Positions 1 to 5,770 are shown, counted from the first letter of the stretch. The stretch: DNA of 11,943 nucleotides from Myxococcales bacterium (GCA_020354595.1 CP070650.1:2641529-2653471); one strand, 5' to 3'. Numbers and translations are program-made. Notes: generated by a model not told the origin, from the letters alone.

Positions 1-690
1 CATCTGTGCATCTGCCATGCGACAGACGTTCGTTGGCTTTCCAACGCGCCCGGGGGTCGCCGCATCGCGCGCCGCATCGCCTCGGGAGCCACGTCGATGT
101 GGTTTCTCGGCGCGTCGCATCGGGACGACTTCTTCCGGACTGCGGCGCTCGACTCGGACGCGGTCGTGTCCCACGTCGGCCCGATGCCGATCGAGATTCC
201 CAACGCGCCGGCGCAAACGCGCAGCGAGCTCCGGCGAAAGCTGGGCATCGACGGCTTCACGCTACTGTTCCTCGGACGCCTCGTGCCCGTGAAAGGCGTC
301 GATCAGCTGCTACGCGCCGCCGCCGCGTGTGACTCTCGGGTTCACGTACGCATTGCGGGAGACGGCCCGGAGCGAGAGGAGCTCGCCGCCCTCGCAAGCG
401 AGCTCGGCGTCGACGCAACCTTCGAAGGCTGGGTCCGAGGCGACCGCAAGGAAGCCCTTCTTCAGGCTTGCGATGCGCTAGTCGTCCCCTCTCGCGCGGC
501 TGACGGTCTTCCAACGGTGATCTTCGAAGCACGATCACGCTCGCTTCCAATCATCGCCACCCGGGCCGGAGCCATTGCCGATCACATCCGCCCGAGCAGC
601 CGACACCGCCTCGTCCCGCCACACGCCCCTGACGCGTTGGGCCGTGCGATCGACGAGCTCGTAGCACGACACACCGAGCTCACGGTGTGA
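1..690 (+). CDS. Glycosyltransferase, GT4-like (GT-B fold), 5' truncated
   Basis: The frame is open from the first base, so only the C-terminal 229 residues are present; the ATG at 97 is internal. These residues form the nucleotide-sugar-binding half of a GT-B glycosyltransferase. Visible landmarks are FLGRLVPVKGVDQLLRA (about 90-106, start of the GT4 C-terminal Rossmann domain), IAGDGPEREEL (118-128), and VVPSRAADGLPTVIFEA (161-177), followed by PIIAT and GAIADHI. The usual E-x7-E motif reads D168-x7-E176, a conservative change. Family knowledge says such enzymes transfer an activated sugar to a lipid, glycan or small-molecule acceptor at the inner face of the membrane; donor and acceptor cannot be read here. 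Its last 11 bp overlap the 3' end of the convergent lolA gene, with no terminator hairpin visible between them. Confidence 0.88.
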   Translation, partial: HLCICHATDVRWLSNAPGGRRIARRIASGATSMWFLGASHRDDFFRTAALDSDAVVSHVGPMPIEIPNAPAQTRSELRRKLGIDGFTLLFLGRLVPVKGVDQLLRAAAACDSRVHVRIAGDGPEREELAALASELGVDATFEGWVRGDRKEALLQACDALVVPSRAADGLPTVIFEARSRSLPIIATRAGAIADHIRPSSRHRLVPPHAPDALGRAIDELVARHTELTV

Positions 691-1381
691 CGCGCTCGGT
701 TCCTTTGGGCGGACGGTAGTTGAACTTCTTGTCAGACACTTCGCGGTTGAACTTCATCTTCGAGAAATCGAATCGGTTCCGATTGCCCGCGGCGTCGATG
801 ATCAGAACGCGTTGCACGATGCCGGCGCGCTTTCCGTCGTTGTTGAGCGTGCGGACGTAAAACACGAGTTGCTCGTAGTTGGGCGTGGACTTTCGCGGGA
901 TGAGCTGCAGGACGTGTCCATCTTTGAACTTGTCGTTGTCGTGCTCGAGCAGCCGGACCTCGAAGTCTTCGTCGAGGTCACCGCCGCCGGTCAAGAACGC
1001 GAACGCCGAGGGCAGCTGGTCTTCGTCGAGAGCGCGCTCGATGAGCTGCCCGCGCTTCTCGCCTTCCTCGGGCGGCTGGTAGATCAGGAGCTGCTTGCCA
1101 TTGCTGACGAATACTTGCCCGTTCGGTTGCGCGTAGTCCCAGCGCATCTTCCCAGGCTTCTTGAAGACGACCTTTCCGTTCGCCCGATCGTACCGATCGT
1201 AGAGGCGCGTATAGCGCGTCTGCTGAAACTCAGCCTGCAGGGTTTTGGTCTGATCGTAAAAGGTCTGTACCAAGGTCACGATCGCGGCGGCATCGAGGGC
1301 CTCGCCCCCCTGGGCGGCAGCGCCCCCCACGAACGAAACCGCTGCGAAACACAGACCGATCGCCCCAACTCGCAAGGTCAT
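680..1381 (-). CDS. lolA: Outer-membrane lipoprotein carrier protein LolA family
   Basis: A 233-aa exported protein of the LolA family. In the Lol pathway, periplasmic LolA takes mature lipoproteins from the LolCDE transporter and hands them to the outer membrane. The chosen ATG at 1381 gives a clean signal peptide (MTLRVGAIGLCFAAVSFVGG, then AAAQ, with likely cleavage near residue 24); longer in-frame starts would place about 80 unrelated residues in front of it. Family pattern: TLQAEFQQTRY (48-57), GKVVFKKPGKMRWDY (69-83), NGQVFVSNGKQLLIYQPP (87-104), a region equivalent to the LL.G segment (LPSAFAFLTGGGDL, 123-136), and a C-terminal VLIIDAAGNRNRFDF strand. A weak SD (GGGAG) lies rather far upstream, about 15 nt. 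A possible weak promoter (TTGTGT / AATACT) overlaps the inverted repeat at 1422-1437. Localisation in the periplasm is inferred. LolA-like proteins can have other lipid-carrier roles. Confidence 0.85.
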   Translation of the reverse strand: MTLRVGAIGLCFAAVSFVGGAAAQGGEALDAAAIVTLVQTFYDQTKTLQAEFQQTRYTRLYDRYDRANGKVVFKKPGKMRWDYAQPNGQVFVSNGKQLLIYQPPEEGEKRGQLIERALDEDQLPSAFAFLTGGGDLDEDFEVRLLEHDNDKFKDGHVLQLIPRKSTPNYEQLVFYVRTLNNDGKRAGIVQRVLIIDAAGNRNRFDFSKMKFNREVSDKKFNYRPPKGTERVTP

Positions 1382-1421
1382 CAAAGTGTAGAACGCTCCC
1401 GAGGGCGTAGTATTCACCCTG

Positions 1422-1437
1422 CTTGTGGGCACACAAG
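1422..1437. repeat. Inverted repeat CTTGTG-N4-CACAAG
   Basis: A perfect 6-bp inverted repeat with a 4-bp spacer lies in the divergent region between lolA and the DUF465 gene, about 40 bp upstream of the lolA start. It overlaps the only -35-like hexamer I see for lolA (minus-strand TTGTGT). It could be an operator or a leader hairpin; no regulator is identified. Confidence 0.4.
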
Positions 1438-1444
1438 GCGACCA

Positions 1445-1466
1445 CAATCCCCCCAAAGTGGGATTG
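1445..1466. repeat. Inverted repeat CAATCCC-N8-GGGATTG
   Basis: A perfect 7-bp inverted repeat with an 8-bp spacer, directly next to the repeat at 1422-1437 and touching the -35-like element proposed for the DUF465 gene. Two neighbouring dyads in a divergent promoter region suggest regulator binding, but this is inference. Confidence 0.4.
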
Positions 1467-1492
1467 ATCATTTCGGCTTGGAATCCTAGGAT
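1464..1492 (+). promoter_or_regulatory. Possible sigma-70-type promoter for the DUF465 gene
   Basis: TTGATC (1464-1469), a 17-bp spacer, then TAGGAT (1487-1492). Each hexamer matches the consensus at four of six positions. It predicts transcription from about 1500 and a leader of about 60 nt that contains a small GGCGC-TTG-GCGCC hairpin (1502-1514). The match is modest and could be chance. Confidence 0.35.
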
Positions 1493-1561
1493 GTAGCGAG
1501 AGGCGCTTGGCGCCCCGGTGTTGGCTTGGCTTTCAAACCCCGTCCCACCCAGGGAGGTGAC

Positions 1562-1756
1562 ATGACCAAGCAGCACGCTCGAACGATTCCCCAAGATCGC
1601 ACCCGTGAGCACCTCGAAAAGAAGCACGCCGAGTTAGCGGCACGCGTCGAGGCCCTCGATAGTCGTCTCAGTCTCACCCCGAGTGAAGAGCTCGAGCTGC
1701 ACCAGCTCAAAAAACAGAAACTTTGGGCGAAAGACGCCCTTCAGTCTTGCGACTGA
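1562..1756 (+). CDS. Small DUF465 / YdcH-family protein
   Basis: A 64-residue, highly charged, helical protein. The core HLEKKHAELAARVEAL and PSEELELHQLKKQKLWAKDAL fits the DUF465/YdcH pattern (two helices joined by a short L-T-P-S linker, the second ending in LKKxKLxxKD). The family is widespread in proteobacteria and has no firmly established role; small helical-hairpin oligomers are expected. The start is fixed by a very strong Shine-Dalgarno sequence, AGGGAGGTGA at 1551-1560, immediately before the ATG at 1562; an in-frame ATG at 1526 lies upstream of that SD and is unlikely. The gene is monocistronic: a divergent gene lies to the left and a strong terminator follows about 80 bp after the stop. 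The strong SD and terminator suggest substantial expression. Confidence 0.82.
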   Translation: MTKQHARTIPQDRTREHLEKKHAELAARVEALDSRLSLTPSEELELHQLKKQKLWAKDALQSCD

Positions 1757-1835
1757 CTAGCTGGGTCCATCCCCCGGCACCCCACCCGAACGGGGGGTCC
1801 CCACTTATCCTCCCCTCTCCTGAAAGTCCCTAGGT

Positions 1836-1869
1836 ACGGCCCACCCTCATCCGGTGGGCCGTTTTTTTT
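1836..1869 (+). terminator. Intrinsic terminator of the DUF465 gene
   Basis: The stem ACGGCCCACC / GGTGGGCCGT (1836-1845 with 1853-1862) is perfectly complementary, with a 7-nt loop, and runs into a T tract to 1869. The T run lies only on the right side, so the signal works for plus-strand transcription. A further GC hairpin (CCCCCG 1771-1776 with CGGGGG 1791-1796) sits between the stop codon and this terminator. Confidence 0.9.
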
Positions 1870-1892
1870 CGGGAAGGGGCAGGGGCGTTTTG

Positions 1893-1928
1893 AAAAAGCA
1901 AAATGGGCCACCCGAAGGCGGCCCATTT
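1893..1928 (-). terminator. Intrinsic terminator with UUCG tetraloop, minus strand
   Basis: Read on the minus strand, AAATGGGCCGCC (1928-1917) pairs with GGTGGCCCATTT (1912-1901) around a TTCG loop (1916-1913), then TGC and five T (1897-1893). As minus-strand RNA the 12-bp stem is complete because G1919 and T1910 make a G.U pair. As plus-strand RNA the same position is an A.C mismatch, and no T tract follows. This asymmetry shows the direction. No minus-strand protein gene lies upstream for it to terminate, because the next gene to the right is on the plus strand. Confidence 0.85.
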
Positions 1929-2072
1929 CAAACGAAAGAATCGATGCTACAGTAGTAAGCTAGGTAAATAAGTTAAGAAATATTTCCTGAGTTTACGGAG
2001 TTAAGGACGACCCATCGCCGCGCGGATGCCGGGCAAGCTGGAAAGTGCACGGCGTGGGTCTTAAGCAAGCGA
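1893..2072 (-). ncRNA. Candidate sigma-54-dependent small RNA (~180 nt)
   Basis: Boundaries are inferred from a sigma-54 promoter (-12 GC at 2085-2084, so +1 near 2072) and the UUCG-capped intrinsic terminator ending near 1893. Predicted architecture: (1) a 5' domain in which TTAAG-ACCCA-CGCCG (2064-2050) pairs with CGGCG, bulged A, TGGGT, bulged CGTC, CTTAA (2020-2001), closing a 29-nt apical region; (2) an AU-rich stretch (2000-1929, about one-third G+C by my count) with little strong pairing and two TTAACT copies; (3) the terminator hairpin. No convincing coding frame is present: ATG at 2017 gives four codons, and a GTG frame at 2050 gives 25 codons without a Shine-Dalgarno sequence. Known sigma-54-driven sRNAs such as Qrr and GlmY/GlmZ give precedent for the layout. 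I do not recognise the sequence as a named family. Target and activator are unknown. Confidence 0.65.
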
Positions 2073-2082
2073 CTCGGTACGT

Positions 2083-2099
2083 TGCAAACCCGGTGCCAA
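2083..2099 (-). promoter_or_regulatory. Sigma-54 (RpoN) -24/-12 promoter
   Basis: On the minus strand, TTGGCACCGGGTTTGCA spans 2099-2083. It contains TGGCAC, five spacer bases and TTGCA, the sigma-54 consensus. The invariant GG (2097-2096) and GC (2085-2084) are separated by exactly 10 bases. Expected start is about 12 bases beyond the GC, near 2072. It faces away from the zinc-ribbon gene and into gene-free DNA, so it should drive a non-coding transcript. Sigma-54 promoters need an enhancer-binding activator; none is encoded in this window. Confidence 0.78.
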
Positions 2100-2114
2100 C
2101 CTGTCAGAGGGGCA

Positions 2115-2128
2115 AAAACCAGGGTTTT
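2115..2128. repeat. Palindrome AAAACC-N2-GGTTTT
   Basis: A perfect 6-bp inverted repeat with a 2-bp spacer, centred about 50 bp upstream of the predicted sigma-54 start, just beyond the -24 element. It is A/T-rich at both ends. It could be a regulator or DNA-bending protein site; function is unknown. Confidence 0.4.
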
Positions 2129-2137
2129 CTTCACTGC

Positions 2138-2217
2138 CAGCGCTCTCAGTAGGACATTTCTGTCATGGCTCTGCACGCGATGTCGCGGTCGGGCTCAACC
2201 TGTCGGCTCGAGCGCTG
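2138..2217. repeat. Paired inverted copies of CAGCGCTC
   Basis: CAGCGCTC at 2138-2145 and its reverse complement GAGCGCTG at 2210-2217 each contain the self-palindrome AGCGCT. Their centres lie about 70 and 141 bp upstream of the predicted sigma-54 start, within the usual range for enhancer sites bound by sigma-54 activators. The role is inferred from position; an 8-bp match can arise by chance in GC-rich DNA. Confidence 0.35.
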
Positions 2218-2220
2218 ACG

Positions 2221-2243
2221 GGCATACATTTCCCTACTATGCC
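2221..2243. repeat. Inverted repeat GGCATA-N11-TATGCC
   Basis: A perfect 6-bp dyad with an 11-bp spacer ends two bases before the -35-like element of the zinc-ribbon gene and lies about 160 bp upstream of the sigma-54 start on the other strand. It is therefore placed to act as an operator for the plus-strand gene, an upstream activator site for the minus-strand RNA, or both. Confidence 0.4.
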
Positions 2244-2245
2244 GG

Positions 2246-2275
2246 TTGAAGTGGGCCAGGGGTCGTGCGTATGAT
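2246..2275 (+). promoter_or_regulatory. Sigma-70-like promoter for the zinc-ribbon membrane gene
   Basis: TTGAAG (2246-2251), an 18-bp spacer and TATGAT (2270-2275). Predicted start is near 2282, giving a short leader of about 19 nt to the ATG at 2301. This supports that start codon and places the promoter back-to-back with the sigma-54 unit on the minus strand. Confidence 0.5.
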
Positions 2276-2300
2276 CTGAGCACCGGGGTGGCCGGGCCAG

Positions 2301-3539
2301 ATGCCAACGTGCAAGAGCTGCAACGCGAAGGTGGTGAGGACGGACGCATTCTGCGGTACCTGCGGCGAGCCCGTGCCGGGGGCCAAGCCCGTCGTCCCGA
2401 TCGCGCGCCAGCCGAACCCGAGCGGCGTGCAGACGGCGACCGATCGGGTCACCGGCGCGTTTCCACCGCCGACCGCGACGGGCACCTCGGCGCGCGCCGT
2501 CGCGGTGGTGCCTCTCTCCGAGCCGGAAGAGCCCGAGCCGCCCGACACGGGGCTCAGTCGCACGACGATCCGGGAGCGAGAGCAGAGCGAGCCAGCGCCG
2601 GTGCTGCCGCTTCACCGGCGCAAGGACGGAACCGCGTCGCAGAGCGAGCTCGTCGAAGCGACCGCCGAGCCGCAAGCCGAGGAAGCACGGCTCTCGATGC
2701 CGGAGCGGGACACCAGCTTACCGAACGTGCCTGTGCCCGCCGGCCCACCGATTCTCGCGTCGGACCTGCTGCGTGAGCAAATGCGACCGTCGAGCCCGGG
2801 TGAGAAGACGCTTCGCGTCGTGACCGTGAGTCTCTGCGCGATCGGCGTCGTCGCCGCGCTACTCGCCGGCGGCGCGCATCCGCTGACATTCGTTTCCGCG
2901 GCGCTCCTCGTCATGATGGCGACCTTGGCGCTGACGCCGTCGTCCTATCGGGCGCGCGCGATCTCCCTCGCGCTCGCGGGCGCGACGGCTACGAGCGTCG
3001 CGCTCTGGCAACAGACTGTTCACGGTCTCGAACCGGAGAGCATCATCTTGGCGGGCGCGACGATTCTCCTGAGCGGCAGCCTGTTGTTTCGCGCCTATTA
3101 CCGAGGCGCCAGGTTCGCCCGGTTCGCAGTGGCTCTCGGCGTGGTTGCCCTCATCGCTTGGTTCGTCGTATCCGGCGGCCACGAAAGCCTCGTCATGTTG
3201 GAGGGGCATTGGCAGTCCTGGGCGCCGGCAACCACACACATGACCTTCAGCCTCCTGGCGCTGCTGTCGCTGATGGCCTTCATGGAGAGCAGCACGCGTG
3301 GCGGTTCGCACGTGTGGGCGGTCGCGCTTCTGGTTCTCTACGCGGTTCACATCAGCCTCATGATCGCGAGCGAGGTCTGGCCCGTGCCCGGCGTGCAGCC
3401 CACTATCCAAGGGCCGACCATCGCGACGTTGCTCACCGGAATGGTCGGGACGATCGTGGCAGGGTTGGCGCTGGCCCAGGTGTTCGTCGCGATCTACCAG
3501 AAGACGTCACGGGGCTTTTCGCGGCCAGGACGCGAGTAG
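2301..3539 (+). CDS. Zinc-ribbon protein with Pro/Glu-rich linker and ~8 TM segments
   Basis: A 412-aa protein of unknown function. It starts with a zinc ribbon of two CxxC knuckles (C4, C7, C18, C21; MPTCKSCNAK ... AFCGTCGEP). A long Pro/Ala/Glu-rich, probably disordered, cytoplasmic segment follows (about 25-168). The C-terminal half holds about eight hydrophobic helices: roughly 173-191, 195-212, 218-236, 247-267, 273-291, 311-328, 338-360 and 374-399. The ribbon at the extreme N-terminus implies the ATG at 2301 is right; a GGGGTGG sequence about nine bases upstream may serve as SD, and a promoter-like pair lies at 2246-2275. The layout of ribbon, linker and membrane domain is common in Myxococcota hypothetical proteins (general impression, not searched). 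Its 3' end overlaps the convergent CAP-domain gene by 33 bp. I do not recognise a transport or enzymatic motif. Confidence 0.85.
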   Translation: MPTCKSCNAKVVRTDAFCGTCGEPVPGAKPVVPIARQPNPSGVQTATDRVTGAFPPPTATGTSARAVAVVPLSEPEEPEPPDTGLSRTTIREREQSEPAPVLPLHRRKDGTASQSELVEATAEPQAEEARLSMPERDTSLPNVPVPAGPPILASDLLREQMRPSSPGEKTLRVVTVSLCAIGVVAALLAGGAHPLTFVSAALLVMMATLALTPSSYRARAISLALAGATATSVALWQQTVHGLEPESIILAGATILLSGSLLFRAYYRGARFARFAVALGVVALIAWFVVSGGHESLVMLEGHWQSWAPATTHMTFSLLALLSLMAFMESSTRGGSHVWAVALLVLYAVHISLMIASEVWPVPGVQPTIQGPTIATLLTGMVGTIVAGLALAQVFVAIYQKTSRGFSRPGRE

Positions 3540-4559
3540 GACGACTGCACAGGTGCGTCCTTTGTCGTCTTTGGCCTCGCCGAAGCCCGCATCGGTGAAG
3601 CGCGGGTCCGTGACCGTCATGCGATGGCTCGGGCTGTCCTCGATGGCGTGAAGGGCCTCGCGCATCGTCCGCGCCCGCGCCACCGCTTCGCCGACGACCC
3701 GCGCCTGGATGCCTCGCTTCAGCAAGCGCGCCTCGGGATCGCCGTAAGGGTCCAGCTCGTGACCGAGCTTGCCGGAATCGCAGACGTTCTGGGCGTGACT
3801 GGTCGCCTCTTTGCTGAGCAGGCGATTGTTGCGCACCGTGCGCGCTCCCGCGGCGCGCCGAAGCTGCATCAACCAGGCTTCGGGGGATTGCGAGCCGCCG
3901 CGCACCGGTTCGTGCTGCGGGATCTTGCCGACCCAACGCTCGGCCACCGGACGGGGCCCGTTCGGGCCGGTCGCCACGAGCTGTACGAACAGCGGGCGCC
4001 CCCACTCGTTCGGAAGGTTAATCGTCGACCCATAAGCTTCTTCGCCGACCGCGATCCGCCGTGATGCGCCCGAGGCATCCCGAACCATCAGGTACGGGTC
4101 GCGAAAATCTTCGATGACCTCGGCGTGAAGGCGGTTCTTGCCAACGAGGTTGATCGTCCCGGCGCGCACGGCAGCGACGAGGACGACGCGCTCCCCCGAG
4201 CGCGCACGCCCGCAGATCAGCGGCGCGTCGGCGGTCTCGAGGAGGTCCTCGACCCAGGCTTTGAAGCTTGCCACCTCACCGGTGACGCCGAACTTCGCGT
4301 ACACGGGGTTAGCGTCGACGCCTTGCTCGCGAGCGGTCTGAATCAGCTCCGAAGACGGCGGGATGTGCTGCTGGTCCGCGAGCAGCTGCGCGACTTGCTC
4401 GAGCTTCTCACTGCCGGTGCAGAGCGGCTTCGGCTTGGCGGGCACTGCCTGCCCTTCGGTTGGAGGGGCACCGTTGTTCTGGTCGGCGCCGGCTGTCGCG
4501 TGAAGCGCGAGCAGCGCGGCACAAAGAAGGATCGATTTGCGCGGCATGGTTTGGATCAC
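3507..4559 (-). CDS. Exported CAP/SCP-domain protein with extra N-terminal region
   Basis: A 350-aa protein with a signal peptide (MPRKSILLCAALLALHATAGA), so probably periplasmic or secreted. The C-terminal 125 residues fit the bacterial CAP/SCP/PR-1 fold: AWLMQLRRAAGARTVRNN, LLSKEATSHAQNV, LGHELDP (H267), GEAVARA (E291, the GENxA position), SPSHR (H312), TDPRFTDAGFG. H267, E291 and H312 match residues of the family's His/Glu metal site. Four cysteines in the mature part (47, 116, 260, 337) could form disulfides. Residues about 48-220 precede the CAP domain and are not recognised. The GTG at 4559 overlaps the argJ stop (GTGA), suggesting coupled translation; the ATG at 4547 is an equally plausible start giving the same signal peptide. 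It is the last gene of the secA-argJ cluster. CAP proteins are structurally conserved but functionally diverse, so no activity is assigned. Confidence 0.82.
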   Translation of the reverse strand: MIQTMPRKSILLCAALLALHATAGADQNNGAPPTEGQAVPAKPKPLCTGSEKLEQVAQLLADQQHIPPSSELIQTAREQGVDANPVYAKFGVTGEVASFKAWVEDLLETADAPLICGRARSGERVVLVAAVRAGTINLVGKNRLHAEVIEDFRDPYLMVRDASGASRRIAVGEEAYGSTINLPNEWGRPLFVQLVATGPNGPRPVAERWVGKIPQHEPVRGGSQSPEAWLMQLRRAAGARTVRNNRLLSKEATSHAQNVCDSGKLGHELDPYGDPEARLLKRGIQARVVGEAVARARTMREALHAIEDSPSHRMTVTDPRFTDAGFGEAKDDKGRTCAVVLLASWPRKAP

Positions 4560-5746
4560 GTCCGGTAGTCGGCGTTGATCCGAACGTACTCGTGACCGAG
4601 GTCGCAGGTCCAGTAATGACCAATGCCGCGCCCGCGCCCGAGGGTCATCGTGATTTGGTATTCCGAACGCTTCATCGTCGCGGCGGCTCTGGCTTCGGTT
4701 TTCGGCGTCATCACGGGGGTTCCGCGCTCGAAGATCGACACGTCGCCGATCTTCATCGAGACGTGATCAGGATTGAAACGTGCCCCGGACCGGCCCGCCG
4801 CGGCGAGGATCCGACCCCAGTTGGGGTCGCAACCATGGAGCGCGGTCTTCACGAGCTGGGACCCGGCAATCGTGCGTGCGATTTGAACGGCATCGGCATC
4901 GGTTCGGGCGCCCTGCACCTCGATACGCACCAGGTGCTCCGCGCCCTCCCCGTCGGCGACGATCTTCTTGGCGAGTGACTCCAGGACCTCGTTCAGCGCG
5001 GCAGCAAAGCGTCGACCGGCGGCGCTCTTTTCGACCAGCGGCCGACCCGTCGCGGCGCCGGATGCGAGCACGTAAAGCGAATCGTTCGTGCTGGTGTCGC
5101 CGTCGACGGTGGCTCGGTTGAGGGTCTCCTCGGCGGCACGGCGCAGGAGCCGATCGAGGGTTGCTCGGTGGATTGAGGCGTCGGTCGTGACGAAGGCGAG
5201 CGTCGTCGCCATGTTGGGGTGGATCATGCCGGCGCCCTTCGCGATGCCAAGCACCCGGCAGGTAGTCCGGCCGACTTTGACCTCGGCCTGCGCAACCTTG
5301 GGTCCTCGGTCGGTCGTCATGATCGCGCGCGCAAAGCGCGTCGCGCCGGCCTCGGAGAGGTCGTCGACCAGGGCGGGAATCGAGGCCTTCATCCTTTTCT
5401 CCGGGAGCTGAACGCCGATCACTCCGGTGGACGCTGGAACGACGAGCTTCTGCGGCACCCGAAGAGCTGAAGCCGTCGCTCGGCTCAACGCCATGGCAGC
5501 TCGCCTCCCTTGCTTGCCCGTGCAGGCGTTCGCGTTGCCGCTATTGACCAACACGGCTTGGCAGAACCCGGTTCGCAGACGACGCTCGCTGATCACGACC
5601 GGCGCCGCGCGGACCCGGTTCTTGGTGAAGACGCCGGATGCAGTGGCGGGCTGGTCAGCGACGATCAACCCCATGTCCAACGCTTCGTCCACCTTGATTC
5701 CGCCGTGCACGCCAGCGAAGCGAAACCCCTTCACCCGTCCGCTCAT
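4556..5746 (-). CDS. argJ: Bifunctional glutamate N-acetyltransferase / ornithine acetyltransferase
   Basis: A 396-aa full-length ArgJ. It moves the acetyl group from N-acetylornithine to glutamate, recycling acetyl in arginine biosynthesis; some members also use acetyl-CoA. Family landmarks: NSGNANACTG (68-77), PASTGVIG (104-111, oxyanion region), KGAGMIHPNMATTLAF (170-185), DGDTSTND (215-222), GCDPNWGRI (305-313) and the C-terminus CDLGHEYVRINADYRT. ArgJ precursors self-cleave before a conserved threonine; here that is T181 (NMA / TTLAF), giving alpha and beta chains. Whether it is mono- or bifunctional cannot be told from sequence. It starts with ATG 24 bp after the secA stop, behind a weak AGG, and its stop overlaps the next start, so it probably lies in an operon with secA. 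Cytoplasmic. Confidence 0.96.
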   Translation of the reverse strand: MSGRVKGFRFAGVHGGIKVDEALDMGLIVADQPATASGVFTKNRVRAAPVVISERRLRTGFCQAVLVNSGNANACTGKQGRRAAMALSRATASALRVPQKLVVPASTGVIGVQLPEKRMKASIPALVDDLSEAGATRFARAIMTTDRGPKVAQAEVKVGRTTCRVLGIAKGAGMIHPNMATTLAFVTTDASIHRATLDRLLRRAAEETLNRATVDGDTSTNDSLYVLASGAATGRPLVEKSAAGRRFAAALNEVLESLAKKIVADGEGAEHLVRIEVQGARTDADAVQIARTIAGSQLVKTALHGCDPNWGRILAAAGRSGARFNPDHVSMKIGDVSIFERGTPVMTPKTEARAAATMKRSEYQITMTLGRGRGIGHYWTCDLGHEYVRINADYRT

Positions 5747-5770
5747 AGCGTGCCTATTACCAGATGGGCG

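Noticed and set aside
161..184. Glycosyltransferase inactivation because the E-x7-E motif begins with Asp
   Set aside because: These coordinates miss the motif codons (about 502-528). In any case D-G-L-P-x-V-x-x-E variants occur in apparently intact GT4 enzymes, so this is weak evidence for loss of function.
1893..2072. Identity as tmRNA, RNase P RNA, 6S RNA, SRP RNA or a tRNA
   Set aside because: I found none of the signature elements (no acceptor/T-arm, no RNase P core, no long 6S-type central bubble hairpin, no SRP GNRA/Alu motif). I also could not confirm any match to the myxobacterial Pxr sRNA.
1973..2176. A 67-codon minus-strand open frame overlapping the candidate RNA
   Set aside because: It starts upstream of the predicted transcription start and spans the -24/-12 promoter. 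Its in-transcript part (GTG at 2050, 25 codons) lacks a Shine-Dalgarno sequence, so a coding role is not supported, though a micro-protein cannot be fully excluded.
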